From contig NW_022204935.1 of NCBI RefSeq assembly GCF_008831285.2, positions 1 through 63,982 of the forward strand: a stretch of DNA of 63,982 bases, read 5' to 3'. The translations under genes and the position numbers were made by a program. Every line of letters begins with the position of its first letter. Position 1 is the stretch's first letter. The notes beneath the pieces were generated by a model that had not been told where the DNA came from, did no database searches, and saw only the letters and a program-made list of their open reading frames with translations. Origin of the DNA: Nymphaea colorata. Its lineage: Eukaryota; Streptophyta; Magnoliopsida; Nymphaeales; Nymphaeaceae. This document shows positions 12,380-21,485 of this stretch, piece after piece.

Positions 12380-13500
12380 CAGGGAGCTCATCTAACCAAA
12401 AATCTCTTCTTGAAGATGACAGTCCTTTTTATCTCTACCATTCAGACAAATCCTGGTACGTGCTTAGTCTCTTAGCCCCTAACTGGTTACAACTATGAAA
12501 TTTGGAGGCATGCCATGACAATGGCGCTTGAAGCCAAAAATAAACTCCGCTTCATCGATGGCTCCATCCCAAAACCATCGCCTCCACCCTCTCCTGTTTT
12601 ATCTTGGTAACGCTGCAACAGCATGGTTCTCTCCTGGTTACTCAATTCAATCCATAAATGTTTACGGCCCGTTTGTTTGAGCAAAATTCTATAACACCCA
12701 CTGTGGTCTATGCCAAAGTTGCTGCTGATGTATGGAAGGACCTGAAAACCAGATTTACTTAATGCAATGCACCACAACTATATCAGATTCAATAATAGAT
12801 TATTAACTGCAAGCAAGGAACCCCTTCAATCAGTATTTACAACAGCCAAATCAAGGGGTTTTGGGATGACTACGACTCATATGTTACTCTACCATCTTGT
12901 GATTGTGGTGCTATGAAGAAAATGCAGGAGATACAAGAACTTGATGGGGTAATTCAATTTTTAATGGGGTTAAATGACAGCTATAGAGCTAGATTCGTAG
13001 TCAATTACTTCTTATGGATCCCATTCTGGACACTTCCAAAGCTTATGCCCTACTAATTCAAGAAGAGAGACAATGAGAACTTCACGTGCCTATTCAATCT
13101 GGATCTCTTGCTGCAGTTGTTGTCAAATGTCAAGACATGGACAAGGATGGTAGCTATCGGTTCAAGGGGCGAACCAGACCTCTATGTGATCATTGTGGCC
13201 GCCTTGGACACATTAAAGCCTGCTGTTATCAATTATACAACTTTCCTAAGGGAGGAGCTTCTAGTGGTGAACAACAACAGCCTCAAGCAAACTCGACTTC
13301 TAATGAAAAAACATTGCCTAACATGTCTGTGAAGAATCCGGACCCAACTTATTCCTTTACTCCAGCTTTATACCAAGAATTTATGGAATTTATGTCATCT
13401 AAGACTCTCAAAGTAAATCTAGCAGGTATGATGTCAGAACCTTTAGTTTGTCAAGTCACCAATCAAGTTTGGATTATTGATACAGGTGCCATGCATCATA
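12380..13500 (+). pseudogene. Outer copia gag and start of protease, degenerate
   Basis: Recognisable copia Gag in shifted frames. An N-terminal copia-type segment (NPGTCLVS, then MTMALEAKNKLRFIDGS) lies near 12440-12565. The UBN2-like core (FLMGLNDSYRARF and the CDCGAMKKM stretch) lies near 12895-13000. A complete CCHC zinc knuckle, CDHCGRLGHIKACC, starts at 13185. The retropepsin active-site segment WIIDTGAMHH starts near 13470. Gag packages element RNA and the protease cleaves the polyprotein. Frames change between these blocks and stops intervene, so no functional product is expected. Confidence 0.85.
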
Positions 13501-13529
13501 TCACCAACTATTTATCTAGCCTATTGTCT

Positions 13530-16012
13530 CCATCTGCCTGATGCTTCTACATGTCCTGTTTCCCATAAAGGTCAGATTCACCTAAATTATTCCCTTATTT
13601 TGTCTAATGTCTTATATGTTCCATCTTTCTCGTTTAATCTTATATCTGTTCGCAAACTAGTTGCTGAAAATAATTGTCTTGTCACCTTCGATAAAAATTC
13701 ATGTACTATTTAGGACCAACGCTCAATGATGATGATTGGAAAGGGTAGAATTGAGAACGGCTTGTTCATCCTTGAATTAGAAGAACCATGTATTGGTACT
13801 GGTTCGCCAAACCAGTCCACTCTTTGGCACGTTAAACTTGGGCTTCCTTCTATTTCTCATTTAAAGACTTTATTTCGTTGTCTTGATTTCTATCATGTTA
13901 GTGAACATTGATCAATATGTGATCTTGCCAAACAAACTCGTGTATCTTTTCCTAATAGTTCAATCTCTACTTCCACAGCATTTCAATTGATTCATTGTGA
14001 TATATGGGGAGGCTATCAAACGACATCACTTTCAGGTGCTCATTACTTTCTCACAATAGTAAATGATTTTTTCAAGATGTACTTGGGTTTTTTAATGTGG
14101 TACAAATCTGAAACATTTTACCTTGTTCAAAAATTCATTAATCTTGTTGAGAACAAATTTCATGCATCCATTAAGAAAATTCAAAGTGACAATGGTGCAG
14201 AATTTTTTTTTCTACCCAAATGGAAAACCTTCTTCATCTTGAAGGCATTGAGCGTCAACATTCTTGCATCGCCACACCAGAACAAAATGGAGTGGTTGAA
14301 TGCAAGCACAAAGACCTCTTAAATGTTGCTCATGCCTTATGTTTTCAAGCTTTCCTACCCATAAAATTTTGGGGAGATTGTGTTTTAGCTGTTGCATATT
14401 TAGTGAACCATATTTAGTCAACCTCCATTTACACAAATTCTCTCCCAAATACAATCATATTTTGTCTTTGTTCTCTATAATCATGAACCCTCCAGTTTCC
14501 AAGAGAAAATGTAGTAGGAATGGCAAGATGCGATGGCTACCGAAGTTCGTGCACTAGAAGACAACTCTACTTAGGATGTCATCACTATTCCAACAAAGAA
14601 ACGGCCCATTGGTTGTTGCTAGGTTTATAAAATGAAATATAATGCTGATGGCACAATCGAATGCTATAAAGCTTGTCTAGTCGCCAAAGGTTACACCCAA
14701 CTGCAAGGCATCGACTACAGAGAAACTTTCTCTCTCGTTGCCAAAATCAGCACTATTCGTTGTCTTTTGTCTGTTGCTGCCATCAAAGGGTGGAATTTAT
14801 TTCAAGTTGATGTCGACAATGCATTTCTCCATGGTGACCTCCTTGAACAATTTTACGTCTCTTACTCCTGGCTTTACCCGACAGGGGGAAAACAAGGTAT
14901 GTCGGCTAAGGAAGTCCTTATATGGCCTGAAACAGTCATCTCACAATTGGATTTTTAAACTGACAGAAACATTAAAACAGCTTGGCTTCTTCCAATCCAA
15001 GGCAGATCATTCATTATTTTCACACATTACTAAATAAGACAGCTTCTTTATGATATTCTATGTAGATGATATAATCATTGTAGGAGACAACAACACTACT
15101 GTTGACATGTTGAAATCAGTCATCAACACCAAATTCAAATTGAAAGATTTGGAAGAACTGAAATATTTTTTAGGCATTGAAGTGGCCCATTCAAAGAAAA
15201 AAAAATTTCTATCACAAAGGAAATACACCATCGATATACTCAAAGAAGCTAGATATAATGGCGCCAAGCCAAGTGGCAGACCTATGGAGCAACATTGAAA
15301 GTTTAACAATGAAAAGGGTCAACCGCTAAAAGATCCCACATTCTTTAGAAAACTAGTAGGATGGCTAGTTTATCTCACTATCACTCGATCAGACATTTTA
15401 TATAGTGTTCACACATTGAGTCAATTTATGGCACAGCCTAGGATGACTTATTTAGATGCAGCCTTCAGAATTCTGAGGTACATCAAATTCACGGTAGGAC
15501 ATGGGATCTTACTATCATCCAACAACGATATATCCATCAAACCTTATTGTGATTCAGATTGGGCATCTTGTCCAATGACAAGAAAATTGGCTTCGGGTTT
15601 CTGTATCTTCATGGGAGAAAACCCAATATCATGGAAAGTGAAAAAACAAACTACAGTCTCAAGGTCTTCAGAAAAAGCAGAATTTAGAGCAATGGCATTG
15701 GCCACTTGCGAGATGACTTGGATAAGATACATTCTTAATGATCTTGGAATCATTCACCATAAAACCACGAAACTATTTTGTGACAACCAGGTGGCTATAT
15801 ATATCTCGGCCAATCCAGTATTCCATGAGAGAGCAAAACATATCGAAATTGATTGCCATGTCGTTTAAGAAAGAATTCAAAATAAAGAAATTTCTACTAA
15901 ATATGTAGAAATAGAAAACCATGTTGCGGACATCTTCACAAAGGCGCTGGCTAAAGATTCATTCATAATGTTGAGACGCAAGTTGGGTCTCATTGATCCA
16001 GGAGCACCAACT
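13530..16012 (+). pseudogene. Outer copia pol (integrase, RT, RNase H), degenerate
   Basis: GAG-pre-integrase remnants lie near 13600-13960, and the integrase core near 13980-14420 with LIHCDIWGG, IQSDNGAEF and the EQNGVVECKHK segment, in two frames. RT follows from about 14600: AKGYTQLQGIDYRETFS, then VDVDNAFLHGDL, then YVDD at 15059-15070. RNase H runs from about 15400 to 16012, with YCDSDWASC and the CDNQVAIYI block. Stops and frameshifts separate the blocks, for example at the RT/YVDD junction near 15036 and at 15868. Domain order (integrase before RT) defines it as copia. The reading ends just before the purine tract and 3' LTR. Confidence 0.88.
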
Positions 16013-16024
16013 TGAGGTGGGGAG

Positions 16025-16083
16025 TGTTGGTGTTACTTATCTCCATTGATTGAATATCCCTTAATTATAGGAATAGAGATAAC
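16025..16083 (+). repeat. 3' LTR of outer copia, first part
   Basis: First 59 bp of the 3' LTR (TGTTGGTGTT..ATAAC). Its remaining 145 bp continue at 21336-21480 beyond the nested element. The last five bases, ATAAC, are the target site duplicated by the inner insertion. Confidence 0.93.
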
Positions 16084-16366
16084 TGTTAAAATAGATGTAA
16101 TGGGGAACCGGGTCCATTTCTGGACCCGGTCCCATGGGGCACGGGTACCGAGGCCGGCTCGGTACCCTAGGCAGCATTCTTCTCTCCCTCCTTTATAATC
16201 TTCACTTAAGTGTAATTGTGTGATTAAGTGAATTTAATTTTCTCTCTCCTAGGGTTGCGGTGTGCACCTAGGTTAGAGCTTCCCGTGGTTTTTTCCTCTT
16301 TCTGAGGTTTTTCCACGTATATCGTGTGTTCCCCTCTTCTTCTTTCGTGTGTTGCATGTTTCTACA
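16084..16366 (+). repeat. 5' LTR of inner copia
   Basis: 283 bp from TGTTAAAATAG to TTTCTACA. Two perfect hairpins stand near the U3 start (16107-16130 and 16143-16167). A TATA-like TTTATAAT lies at 16192-16199, so the promoter and transcript start probably lie in the second half. Confidence 0.96.
16107..16167. promoter_or_regulatory. Double hairpin in U3 of inner copia LTR
   Basis: Two adjacent perfect inverted repeats. ACCGGGTCCA pairs with TGGACCCGGT over a 4-nt loop (16107-16130). GGGTACCGAG pairs with CTCGGTACCC over a 5-nt loop (16143-16167). The same pair is preserved in the 3' LTR at 21071-21131. Function is unknown; protein binding or RNA structure is possible. Confidence 0.7.
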
Positions 16367-16380
16367 TGGTATCAGAGCCG
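16367..16380 (+). other. Primer binding site, tRNA-iMet type
   Basis: TGGTATCAGAGCCG directly follows the LTR and is complementary to the 3' end of plant initiator methionine tRNA, the usual primer for copia minus-strand synthesis. Confidence 0.93.
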
Positions 16381-16751
16381 TGAGATCGTTCGGCTTCGTC
16401 TCGTATTTTCGTAGTCGTCCTTGCACCGCAGCCGCCTGCGCCGTTAGGGTTTCCCGCGCCGCCACCATTGGGATCTTCTGCGCCGCCGCCTTCAGACGAT
16501 CCAGCGCCGCCGCCTGTTGCCGCTTGTGACTTCCGCTGCCGTGGGTGTCTCCTTTTCCGTCGTCGGTCGATCCAGCGCCATCCCATCTTTCCGCTGCCGT
16601 GGGTGTCCAGCGCCGTCACGCCTCTGCGTCGCCGCCGTCGGGCGATCCAGCACCGTCGCCGACACCTAAGGTTCCGTGTGGTGCTGGTGTTTCAGCCGCC
16701 GCCGTGCTGTCTTGTTGCTGCCTGGGGTTGTGTCTGACTTGACTGCTTGTG

Positions 16752-19700
16752 ATGGCGGAAGAGCTTGCACCTAAAAGTGATATGGCCTTTGACGCGGGCA
16801 GCGCTCCCAAGAGCGAGATCTTGCCGGTTCAGGTCACGCCCATTCGTCTGACTAAAGACAATTATCTTTCTTGGTCTGCTGCTCTCGAGATTGGGATAAC
16901 GAGCCGTGGTCGTCTTTCCTATATCACAGGCGACAAACCGGCGCCCAGCAAAACTGATCCTCAATGGGCAACGTGGGTGTTGGAAGACAGTCAGGTTAAG
17001 GTATGGATCATCAGCTCTGTGTCTGCTGATATTCAGCCTCTTATTCTGCGAAAGCCTACTTCGTTTGATATGTGGACTGTGCTTGCAAGGATGTATGGTC
17101 GCAAGAAACGGGTTCTGCGTACGTATCAGATTAAACGCAGTATCTATTCTCTGAAACAGGGTGACCTGTCTGTTGCCTCCTTCTATGCAGCCCTGAAAAC
17201 TAAGTGGGAGGAACTTGATTATCATGTGAATGATAACTGGGACTGTGGTTCTGATCATGCTCGGTACTGGGAAAAGGAATGGATGGACCGGACGTTCCTC
17301 TTCCTTGGAGGCTTGCGTGATGAGTTTGAATCCATTCGGAGTCAAATTCTCAACTGTGATGAGATTCCTGGAATAGAAAATGTTTATGCCAGAGTGGAAT
17401 CAGAGGAACAAAGGCGTCAAGTGATGCAAATTGACCCTAGTCACGGGACTGGTCCCTCGGCCTTTGTTAGCCATTCTTCTGTGTCTGGACCACGCCCTGT
17501 TAGGCGATGTACACATTGTCACAAATCAGGACATTCTGTTGACTTTTGTTGGGATCTTCACCCTGAGAAGAGACTTGTTCGTGGTCGCCCTCCGTCTAGT
17601 CGGCGAGGTCCTCTTGTGCAGGACTCAACTCAGAGTGGTTCTTCAAGTGGTGAAAAATCGAGGCTTTCCCCTGATCAAATCAAGGAACTACAAGCTTACA
17701 TCAGTCGCCTTTCTACTACGTCAGAGGACACATCTACGTCTGATGGAGTTAAATTAGCTCAGGCTCTTGTTGCTACAAGTGATCAAGGTAATTCCTCTCC
17801 TGGTGATTGGATTGTTGACAGTGGGGCTACTCATCATATGACCGGGGACCCTAAGATGTTTCAAGAATACAAGTTGACTTCTGGGCAGCAGCGTGTTTCT
17901 ATGGCTGATGGTTCTTCTATTTCTGTGGCTGGAAATGGGAGTTTCTCATTACTGAACAAATATTGTCTTCATAATGCCCTACATGTTCCTAATATTCCCG
18001 TGAATTTGTTATCTGTCAGCAGTATTACCAAAGAGCTAAACTGTAATCTAATATTTTCTACTGATCGTTGTGTACTGCAGGACTTGGGGACGGGGCAGAA
18101 GATTGGGATTGGTTTGGCTATTGATGGTCTCTACAGAATGCCAGTACAGGTTGCCTCTGCTTTGATTTCAGCCACCAGTGGACAGTTATCTAACGTGGAG
18201 GACAGATCCGCTATTATGCGCTGGCACGAGAGACTTGGTCATCTTCCTTTTCAGTTGATTAAACAATTGTTTCCTAAGATGTTTCGGTCTGTTTCTTTGG
18301 ACACCTTCGCCTGTGAAGTGTGTCAGTTGTCTAAGCATGTTAGGGCCTCGTACCCTATTTCGTTCAATAAAACCAGCCGTCCTTTTGCTTTGGTTCACTC
18401 TGATGTTTGGGGTCCTTCGGGAGTGCCCACCGGTCGTGGTTTTCGTTATTTCATGACTCTTATCGATGACTACTCTCGTTGTACGTTCGTGTACTTGTTG
18501 AAAGAATGTAGTGAGGTTCCCGGCATTGTCAAAAACTTCGTTGCATTTGTTGAAACTCAATTCCAAACCCCTGTTCAGACCCTTCGTACTGACAATGCTC
18601 GAGAGTATGTCTCCTTATCCCTTGATGACTTCTTGCGAAGCAAAGGTATTATACATGAAACATCCTGTAGCTACACACCTCCTCAGAATGGCGTGGCTGA
18701 AAGGAAGAACCGTCATTTGTTAAATGTCACCCGGGCCCTTATGTTTCAACGTCATGTCCCTAAGCGGTATTGGGGTGATGCACTTCTCACTAGTGCTCAT
18801 CTCATTAACCGTATGCCTACTCGTGTGTTGAATGGACATTCCCCTTATTCTGTTTTGTGGCCTAATCAGAGTCCCTGGCCTTTGACCCCTCGGGTGTTTG
18901 GGTGTATTTGCTTTGTCCATGATCATAGTCCCACTCTCAAGAAACTTGATCCTCGGTCCATCAAAGCGGTCTTTTTGGGGTATTCCTCCACTCAGAAGGG
19001 ATACAAGTGTGTTGACCCTAGCACTTCCAGAGTCTATGTCTCCAGGGATGTTACTTTTCATGAACACGAGGCATACTTTCCTGCAAATCCTCTTCAGGGG
19101 GAGTGTTTAGGTGAGAGAGTGGACGAGTATTCTTCGCATCAGTTGATTCAGTTCACAGATTTCTTGGATTACACGGCTAGTTCTCCGAGTGTGAGTGTGG
19201 ATGACACAGTCAGTGAGGACAGAGACAGTCAGATGGAAGGGGGCCCTGTGGAAGAACAGTCCCGTGATCATTTGTTTGGTCAGGTATACACCAGGAAGAA
19301 GAATGATGTGATGGAGGTTGTTGATGTTACCAATCCCGATCTTGTGAGCTCCCCGAATGATCCAAGTCCAATGAATGAAGATCTTCCCATAGCCCTACGC
19401 AAAGGCACCAGGTCATGTACTTCTCACCCTATTCAGAGATTTGTCTCGTATGCTAAACTCAGTAAAGACTACAAGTGCTTTATTACCTCTTTATCTATGG
19501 CTGTTATTCCCAGGTCAGTGGAGGATGCCAGGGAGGATCCCAAATGGCTACAGGCCATGACAGAGGAGATGGACGCCCTGGCAAAGAACAATACGTGGGA
19601 GGTTGTTCATATTCCTAATGGAACTCACTTAGTTGGTTCCAAGTGGGTGTTTACTGTGAAGTACAAACCTGATGGCACTGTAGAACGCTATAAAGCTCGT

Positions 19701-21053
19701 CTTGTTGCAAAGGGGTTTAGCCAGAAATATGGGATTGACTATCTTGAGACGTTCGCTCCCGTTGCTAAACTGAAGACAGTAAGAGTCATCTTAGCTCTGG
19801 CAGTACAAAAGAAGTGGAGCATGGACCAACTTGATGTCAAGAACGCCTTTTTGAATGGGCACCTTGAGGAAGAAGTCTATATGAGCATGCCGCCTGGATA
19901 TGCGCAGAAAGGAAAGTGTTGTTATCTCAAGAAAGCATTGTATGGCCTCAAGCAGTCCCCTAGAGCGTGGTTTGAAAGACTAAGGGTTGTGATGAAGACT
20001 AATGGATATAAACAGGGAAATGGTGATCACACCCTCTTCATCAAGCAGAGAAATGGTCTGGTGAGCCTCCTACTAGTATATGTTGATGATATGATTGTCA
20101 CAGGTGATGACGAAGAAGAAAAAAGGAAGATGAAAGAAACGTTAGCTGCTGAATTTGACCTCAAAGATTTGGGTAAACTGAGGTATTTTTTGGGAATTGA
20201 GATTGCTAGATCTGAGACTGGTCTTGTTATGAGCCAAAGGAAATACACTTTGGACCTTCTAAAAGAGACAGGTAAACTGGGATGCAGGCCCTTTCTTACT
20301 CCAATGGAGTCTGGCACAAGGATAAGTATCAAAACTGGGACGATCTTGGATGAGGAAGGAAAAGGGAGGTATCAGCGGCTGGTTGGTAAACTCATTTATC
20401 TCACCCTTACTCGCCCGGATATTACGTATGCTGTGGGTGTGTTAAGTCAGTTTATGCATGCCCCTACTGATTGTCATTGGAAAAGTGCTGAAAGAGTATT
20501 GGGATACCTAAAGAATGACCCAGGGAAAGGACTGCTCTATACTCGACAAAGTCAACTCAGTATTGAAGGATACTCTGACGCCGACTGGGCAGGTTGCACA
20601 GATACTAGAAGGTCTACCACAGGATACTGCATCTTTCTTGGAGGTAACCTGGTGGTATGGAGAAGTAAAAGACAAGAAGTTTGTTCCAGGTCCAGTGCTG
20701 AGGCTGAATACAGGGCGGTTGCCATGGGGGTTACAGAAATGTTATGGCTCAAAATTCTGTTAGCAGATATTGGGGTGAAAATGGAAGAGAAGATGAGGAT
20801 GTATTGTGACAACAAGTCGGCTATTAACTTGGCAAACAATCCAGTCTTGCACGACAGAACCAAACATGTGGAGATCGATCGCCATTTCATACGGGAACGC
20901 ATAGATTCTAAGGAGTTGATCCTGCCCTACATGAAGTCTGAAGATCAAGTTGCTGATGTTTTAACTAAGTCTTTATGTACATTTCAGTTTGAGAAAAATG
21001 TTAGCAAGCTTGGCATGTTTGACATGTATGCCAAGCTTGAGGGGGAGTGTTAA
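16752..21053 (+). CDS. Copia Gag-Pol polyprotein, intact
   Basis: 1433 residues from the ATG at 16752; a GTG codon one position upstream is not needed. The order is Gag with the DNYLSWS N-terminal segment (about residue 38) and UBN2-like core (100-230), CCHC zinc knuckle CTHCHKSGHSVDFC (253-266), protease WIVDSGATHH (catalytic Asp 356), and the HHCC integrase zinc site (H492, H497, C521, C524). The integrase core follows with the D551-D614-E650 triad (D,D35E spacing), then RT with YVDD at 1110-1113, and RNase H with Asp 1276 and the CDNKSA Asp 1353. It makes the virus-like particle, matures itself, reverse-transcribes the RNA and integrates the cDNA. The stop codon lies inside the 3' LTR: TGT-TAA are the first six LTR bases. 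No stop, frameshift or missing catalytic residue was seen. A short, strongly GC-rich leader (16440-16720) precedes the ATG. Confidence 0.96.
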   Translation: MAEELAPKSDMAFDAGSAPKSEILPVQVTPIRLTKDNYLSWSAALEIGITSRGRLSYITGDKPAPSKTDPQWATWVLEDSQVKVWIISSVSADIQPLILRKPTSFDMWTVLARMYGRKKRVLRTYQIKRSIYSLKQGDLSVASFYAALKTKWEELDYHVNDNWDCGSDHARYWEKEWMDRTFLFLGGLRDEFESIRSQILNCDEIPGIENVYARVESEEQRRQVMQIDPSHGTGPSAFVSHSSVSGPRPVRRCTHCHKSGHSVDFCWDLHPEKRLVRGRPPSSRRGPLVQDSTQSGSSSGEKSRLSPDQIKELQAYISRLSTTSEDTSTSDGVKLAQALVATSDQGNSSPGDWIVDSGATHHMTGDPKMFQEYKLTSGQQRVSMADGSSISVAGNGSFSLLNKYCLHNALHVPNIPVNLLSVSSITKELNCNLIFSTDRCVLQDLGTGQKIGIGLAIDGLYRMPVQVASALISATSGQLSNVEDRSAIMRWHERLGHLPFQLIKQLFPKMFRSVSLDTFACEVCQLSKHVRASYPISFNKTSRPFALVHSDVWGPSGVPTGRGFRYFMTLIDDYSRCTFVYLLKECSEVPGIVKNFVAFVETQFQTPVQTLRTDNAREYVSLSLDDFLRSKGIIHETSCSYTPPQNGVAERKNRHLLNVTRALMFQRHVPKRYWGDALLTSAHLINRMPTRVLNGHSPYSVLWPNQSPWPLTPRVFGCICFVHDHSPTLKKLDPRSIKAVFLGYSSTQKGYKCVDPSTSRVYVSRDVTFHEHEAYFPANPLQGECLGERVDEYSSHQLIQFTDFLDYTASSPSVSVDDTVSEDRDSQMEGGPVEEQSRDHLFGQVYTRKKNDVMEVVDVTNPDLVSSPNDPSPMNEDLPIALRKGTRSCTSHPIQRFVSYAKLSKDYKCFITSLSMAVIPRSVEDAREDPKWLQAMTEEMDALAKNNTWEVVHIPNGTHLVGSKWVFTVKYKPDGTVERYKARLVAKGFSQKYGIDYLETFAPVAKLKTVRVILALAVQKKWSMDQLDVKNAFLNGHLEEEVYMSMPPGYAQKGKCCYLKKALYGLKQSPRAWFERLRVVMKTNGYKQGNGDHTLFIKQRNGLVSLLLVYVDDMIVTGDDEEEKRKMKETLAAEFDLKDLGKLRYFLGIEIARSETGLVMSQRKYTLDLLKETGKLGCRPFLTPMESGTRISIKTGTILDEEGKGRYQRLVGKLIYLTLTRPDITYAVGVLSQFMHAPTDCHWKSAERVLGYLKNDPGKGLLYTRQSQLSIEGYSDADWAGCTDTRRSTTGYCIFLGGNLVVWRSKRQEVCSRSSAEAEYRAVAMGVTEMLWLKILLADIGVKMEEKMRMYCDNKSAINLANNPVLHDRTKHVEIDRHFIRERIDSKELILPYMKSEDQVADVLTKSLCTFQFEKNVSKLGMFDMYAKLEGEC
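21038..21047 (+). other. Polypurine tract of inner copia
   Basis: GAGGGGGAG immediately before the 3' LTR, the plus-strand priming site. It also encodes the last residues of the polyprotein. Confidence 0.9.
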
Positions 21054-21330
21054 AATAGATGTAATGGGGAACCGGGTCCATTTCTGGACCCGGTCCCATG
21101 GGGCACGGGTACCGAGGCCGGCTCGGTACCCTAGGCGGCATTCTTCTCTCCCTCCTTTATAATCTTCACTTAAGTGTAATTGTGTGATTAAGTGAATTTA
21201 ATTTTCTCTCTCCTAGGGTTGCGGTGTGAACCTAGGTTAGAGCTTCCCGTGGTTTTTTCCTCTTTCTGAGGTTTTTCCACGTATATCGTGTGTTCCCCTC
21301 TTCTTCTTTCGTGTGTTGCATGTTTCTACA
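21048..21330 (+). repeat. 3' LTR of inner copia
   Basis: 283 bp, two substitutions relative to the 5' LTR, followed at once by the ATAAC duplication. It contains the polyprotein stop codon at 21051-21053. Confidence 0.96.
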
Positions 21331-21335
21331 ATAAC

Positions 21336-21480
21336 AATTATCTTTAGCAAGTTGTCACTTGCGAGTTGTATGGGATATGAATGTTATCTCTTGTTTTCTC
21401 CTTTAAATGTCTCTTGTATCTACTTGTTAACAAGTCAAGTAATTCTCTTTTCTCTTAAGCATCACCCTTTACCATTAACA
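21336..21480 (+). repeat. 3' LTR of outer copia, second part
   Basis: Remaining 145 bp of the split LTR, ending ATTAACA and followed by the TCTTT target duplication. Confidence 0.92.
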
Positions 21481-21485
21481 TCTTT

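Larger units (their letters stand above)
16084..21330 (+). mobile_element. Inner, young and intact Ty1/copia element
   Basis: A 5247-bp element with two 283-bp LTRs (TG..CA) that differ at only two positions, near 16171 and 16269 (about 99.3% identity). It has a perfect ATAAC target duplication (16079-16083 and 21331-21335), an initiator-Met primer site directly after the 5' LTR, a purine tract directly before the 3' LTR, and one uninterrupted Gag-Pol frame. Everything a copia element needs in cis and trans is visible, so it probably inserted recently and may still be competent. It interrupts the 3' LTR of the older element in the same orientation. Confidence 0.97.
11477..21480 (+). mobile_element. 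Outer Ty1/copia element, split by a nested copia
   Basis: The 5' LTR is 11477-11680. The 3' LTR is 16025-16083 plus 21336-21480. Both are 204 bp once the insertion is removed. The flanking 5-bp target duplication TCTTT (11472-11476 and 21481-21485) is perfect. The LTRs differ at about 16 of 204 positions (roughly 92% identity), so this is an old insertion. Excluding the nested element it is about 4.75 kb. A degenerate primer site follows the 5' LTR (TGTTATATGAGC instead of TGGTATCAGAGC), and a purine tract GAGGTGGGGA precedes the 3' LTR. Coding sequence is broken by several stops and frameshifts. It sits in the intron after the ABCA-like exon. Confidence 0.93.

Noticed and set aside
16692-17345. 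217-codon open frame on the minus strand opposite the intact copia gag
   Set aside because: It is the complement of the true Gag coding sequence and shows no protein-family features.
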